Part shown: piece by piece, positions 63,296 to 64,000 of the stretch
How the letters are laid out: each line of letters begins with the position of its first letter
Numbering within the stretch: the stretch's first letter is position 1
Origin: CAWFGW01 sp963849955
GTDB lineage: Bacteria > Bacteroidota > Bacteroidia > Cytophagales > JAAEPT01
Direction of reading: 5' to 3'
Length of the DNA: 64,000 nucleotides
Assembly: GCA_963849955.1 (NCBI GenBank)
Contig: CAWKJU010000022.1
Span: 1-64,000 of the forward strand
The notes under the pieces: generated by a model
The model's input: only the letters and a program-made list of their open reading frames with translations
What the model was told of the DNA's origin: nothing
The model's database searches: none
Position numbers and translations under genes: made by a program

Positions 63296-64000
63296 ATGTG
63301 GCAAAAGCTAATTAAAATTACTCGTGACTATTTTTATATTTCTCATAGAGAAGCTAGAGGAACATTAGTCTTGATCATTTTAATGCTGCTGATAATTTTC
63401 GGAACTTTCTTCTACCGCAATATGGGTGATGAAAGTTCTTTTTTTTCATCGCTAACTATTACTAACCTTGATTCCTTAATCCAACAAGATCAACTTTCAT
63501 CAACACCCATTATATTACATGATTTTGATCCTAACACAGAAACAAATTTAGAGGCTTTAGGAGTGCCTAGCTATCTTGCTAAGCGCATCATCAACTATCG
63601 ACAAGCAGGCGGTCAATTTAAGTTTAAAGAAGATTTGACAAAAATATATGGCTTCCCTGATTCGCTTTATCAAACTTTAGAAAAGTACATTAAACTTCCT
63701 GTAAGAAGTGCTCAAAAAGCAAATCAAAAAAAATATGTTTCATCAACTACAGAAAATCTTCACCCTCCTGATCTAAAACCTCGTCCATTAAACTTAACTT
63801 TTGATCTATCAACTGTTGATAGTGTGGAACTTCAACGATTGCCTGGGATTGGAAAAGTTTTTGCTTCGCGAATTGTCAAATACAGAAATCGTTTGGGGGG
63901 ATATTATACGACAGACCAACTTTATGAAGTCTATGGTATACCTAAAGAAACCGTGGAAATATTGATTAAAAATACTTCTACTATTTCTGAAGATGTAGTC
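63296..64000 (+). CDS. helix-hairpin-helix protein (partial, runs off the window)
   Basis: Begins with ATG 63296 and has no stop before the window end; 235 codons are visible. An N-terminal membrane segment (about 24-39, LVLIILMLLIIFGTFF) is followed by at least two ComEA-like HhH units. The first is FDPNTETNLEALGVPSYLA...YRQAGGQFKFKEDL; the second is STVDSVELQRLPGIGKVFA. A linker of ~40 residues lies between them. The family binds DNA non-specifically, often in the periplasm. Whether this protein takes part in DNA uptake is unknown. Confidence 0.83.
   Translation, partial: MWQKLIKITRDYFYISHREARGTLVLIILMLLIIFGTFFYRNMGDESSFFSSLTITNLDSLIQQDQLSSTPIILHDFDPNTETNLEALGVPSYLAKRIINYRQAGGQFKFKEDLTKIYGFPDSLYQTLEKYIKLPVRSAQKANQKKYVSSTTENLHPPDLKPRPLNLTFDLSTVDSVELQRLPGIGKVFASRIVKYRNRLGGYYTTDQLYEVYGIPKETVEILIKNTSTISEDVV

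Noticed and set aside
1..64000. CRISPR arrays, tRNA, rRNA, prophage or transposase genes
   Set aside because: No regularly spaced direct repeats, cloverleaf or rRNA-like sequence, integrase, capsid or transposase motif was seen.

Overview
The window is an AT-rich chromosomal segment of a Bacteroidota bacterium, most likely a member of the Flavobacteriales. Three things point there. Type IX secretion (T9SS) cargo is abundant: four large secreted proteins end in a Por-type or gliding-motility-type sorting tail, and a PorP/SprF-like and two DUF6089 (PorG-like) outer-membrane proteins are present. Promoter-like sites match the Bacteroidota -7 consensus TAnnTTTG. The gene order DUF6089 - uppS - bamA - two skp/ompH genes is also typical of the phylum. 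The finer placement is inference. I see no rRNA, tRNA, CRISPR array, phage or transposase gene.

Layout. 1-8.6 kb: a T9SS propeller-like protein, recJ, rmuC (overlapping an unlisted 36-codon membrane-peptide gene), a SPOR-domain protein, fumC and radA. 8.6-16 kb: a REP-like inverted-repeat element, a T9SS protein, a dsbD-like reductase with a small membrane-protein partner, an M20 dipeptidase and plsY. 16-26 kb (minus strand): a giant 1721-residue exported protein of unknown function, prmA, a DUF6150 repeat protein, tpiA and uvrA. 26-34 kb: a sigma factor with a small overlapping partner, a 1633-residue T9SS type B protein, a lipoprotein and a PorP/SprF protein. 34-45 kb (minus strand): rpiB, tatC, glyA, a 1496-residue secreted metallopeptidase-like protein, then a tandem array of four related lipoprotein genes plus a fifth remnant. 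One of the four is frameshifted in a G8 tract.

44.5-48 kb (minus): metK and a tightly overlapping pdxJ - alpha/beta hydrolase - rsmI-like operon. 48-64 kb (plus): yqeY, cvpA, pabA/trpG, a hydrolase, a CBS-domain gene, nadK, two DUF6089 barrels, uppS, bamA, two ompH/skp genes, holB, hemC, a cyclophilin, an RmlD-like reductase, an AGCS symporter and the start of a helix-hairpin-helix protein cut by the window edge.

Most of the window is housekeeping. Together the uppS-bamA-skp block and the T9SS-related barrels form an envelope-biogenesis neighbourhood, and the large secreted proteins are likely clients of that export route. The least ordinary features are the lipoprotein array with its poly-G tract, an apparent out-of-register domain insertion inside the 1633-residue protein, the giant exported protein with a winged-helix-like segment, and a dispersed REP-like repeat family. 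I found no clear new multi-gene system.
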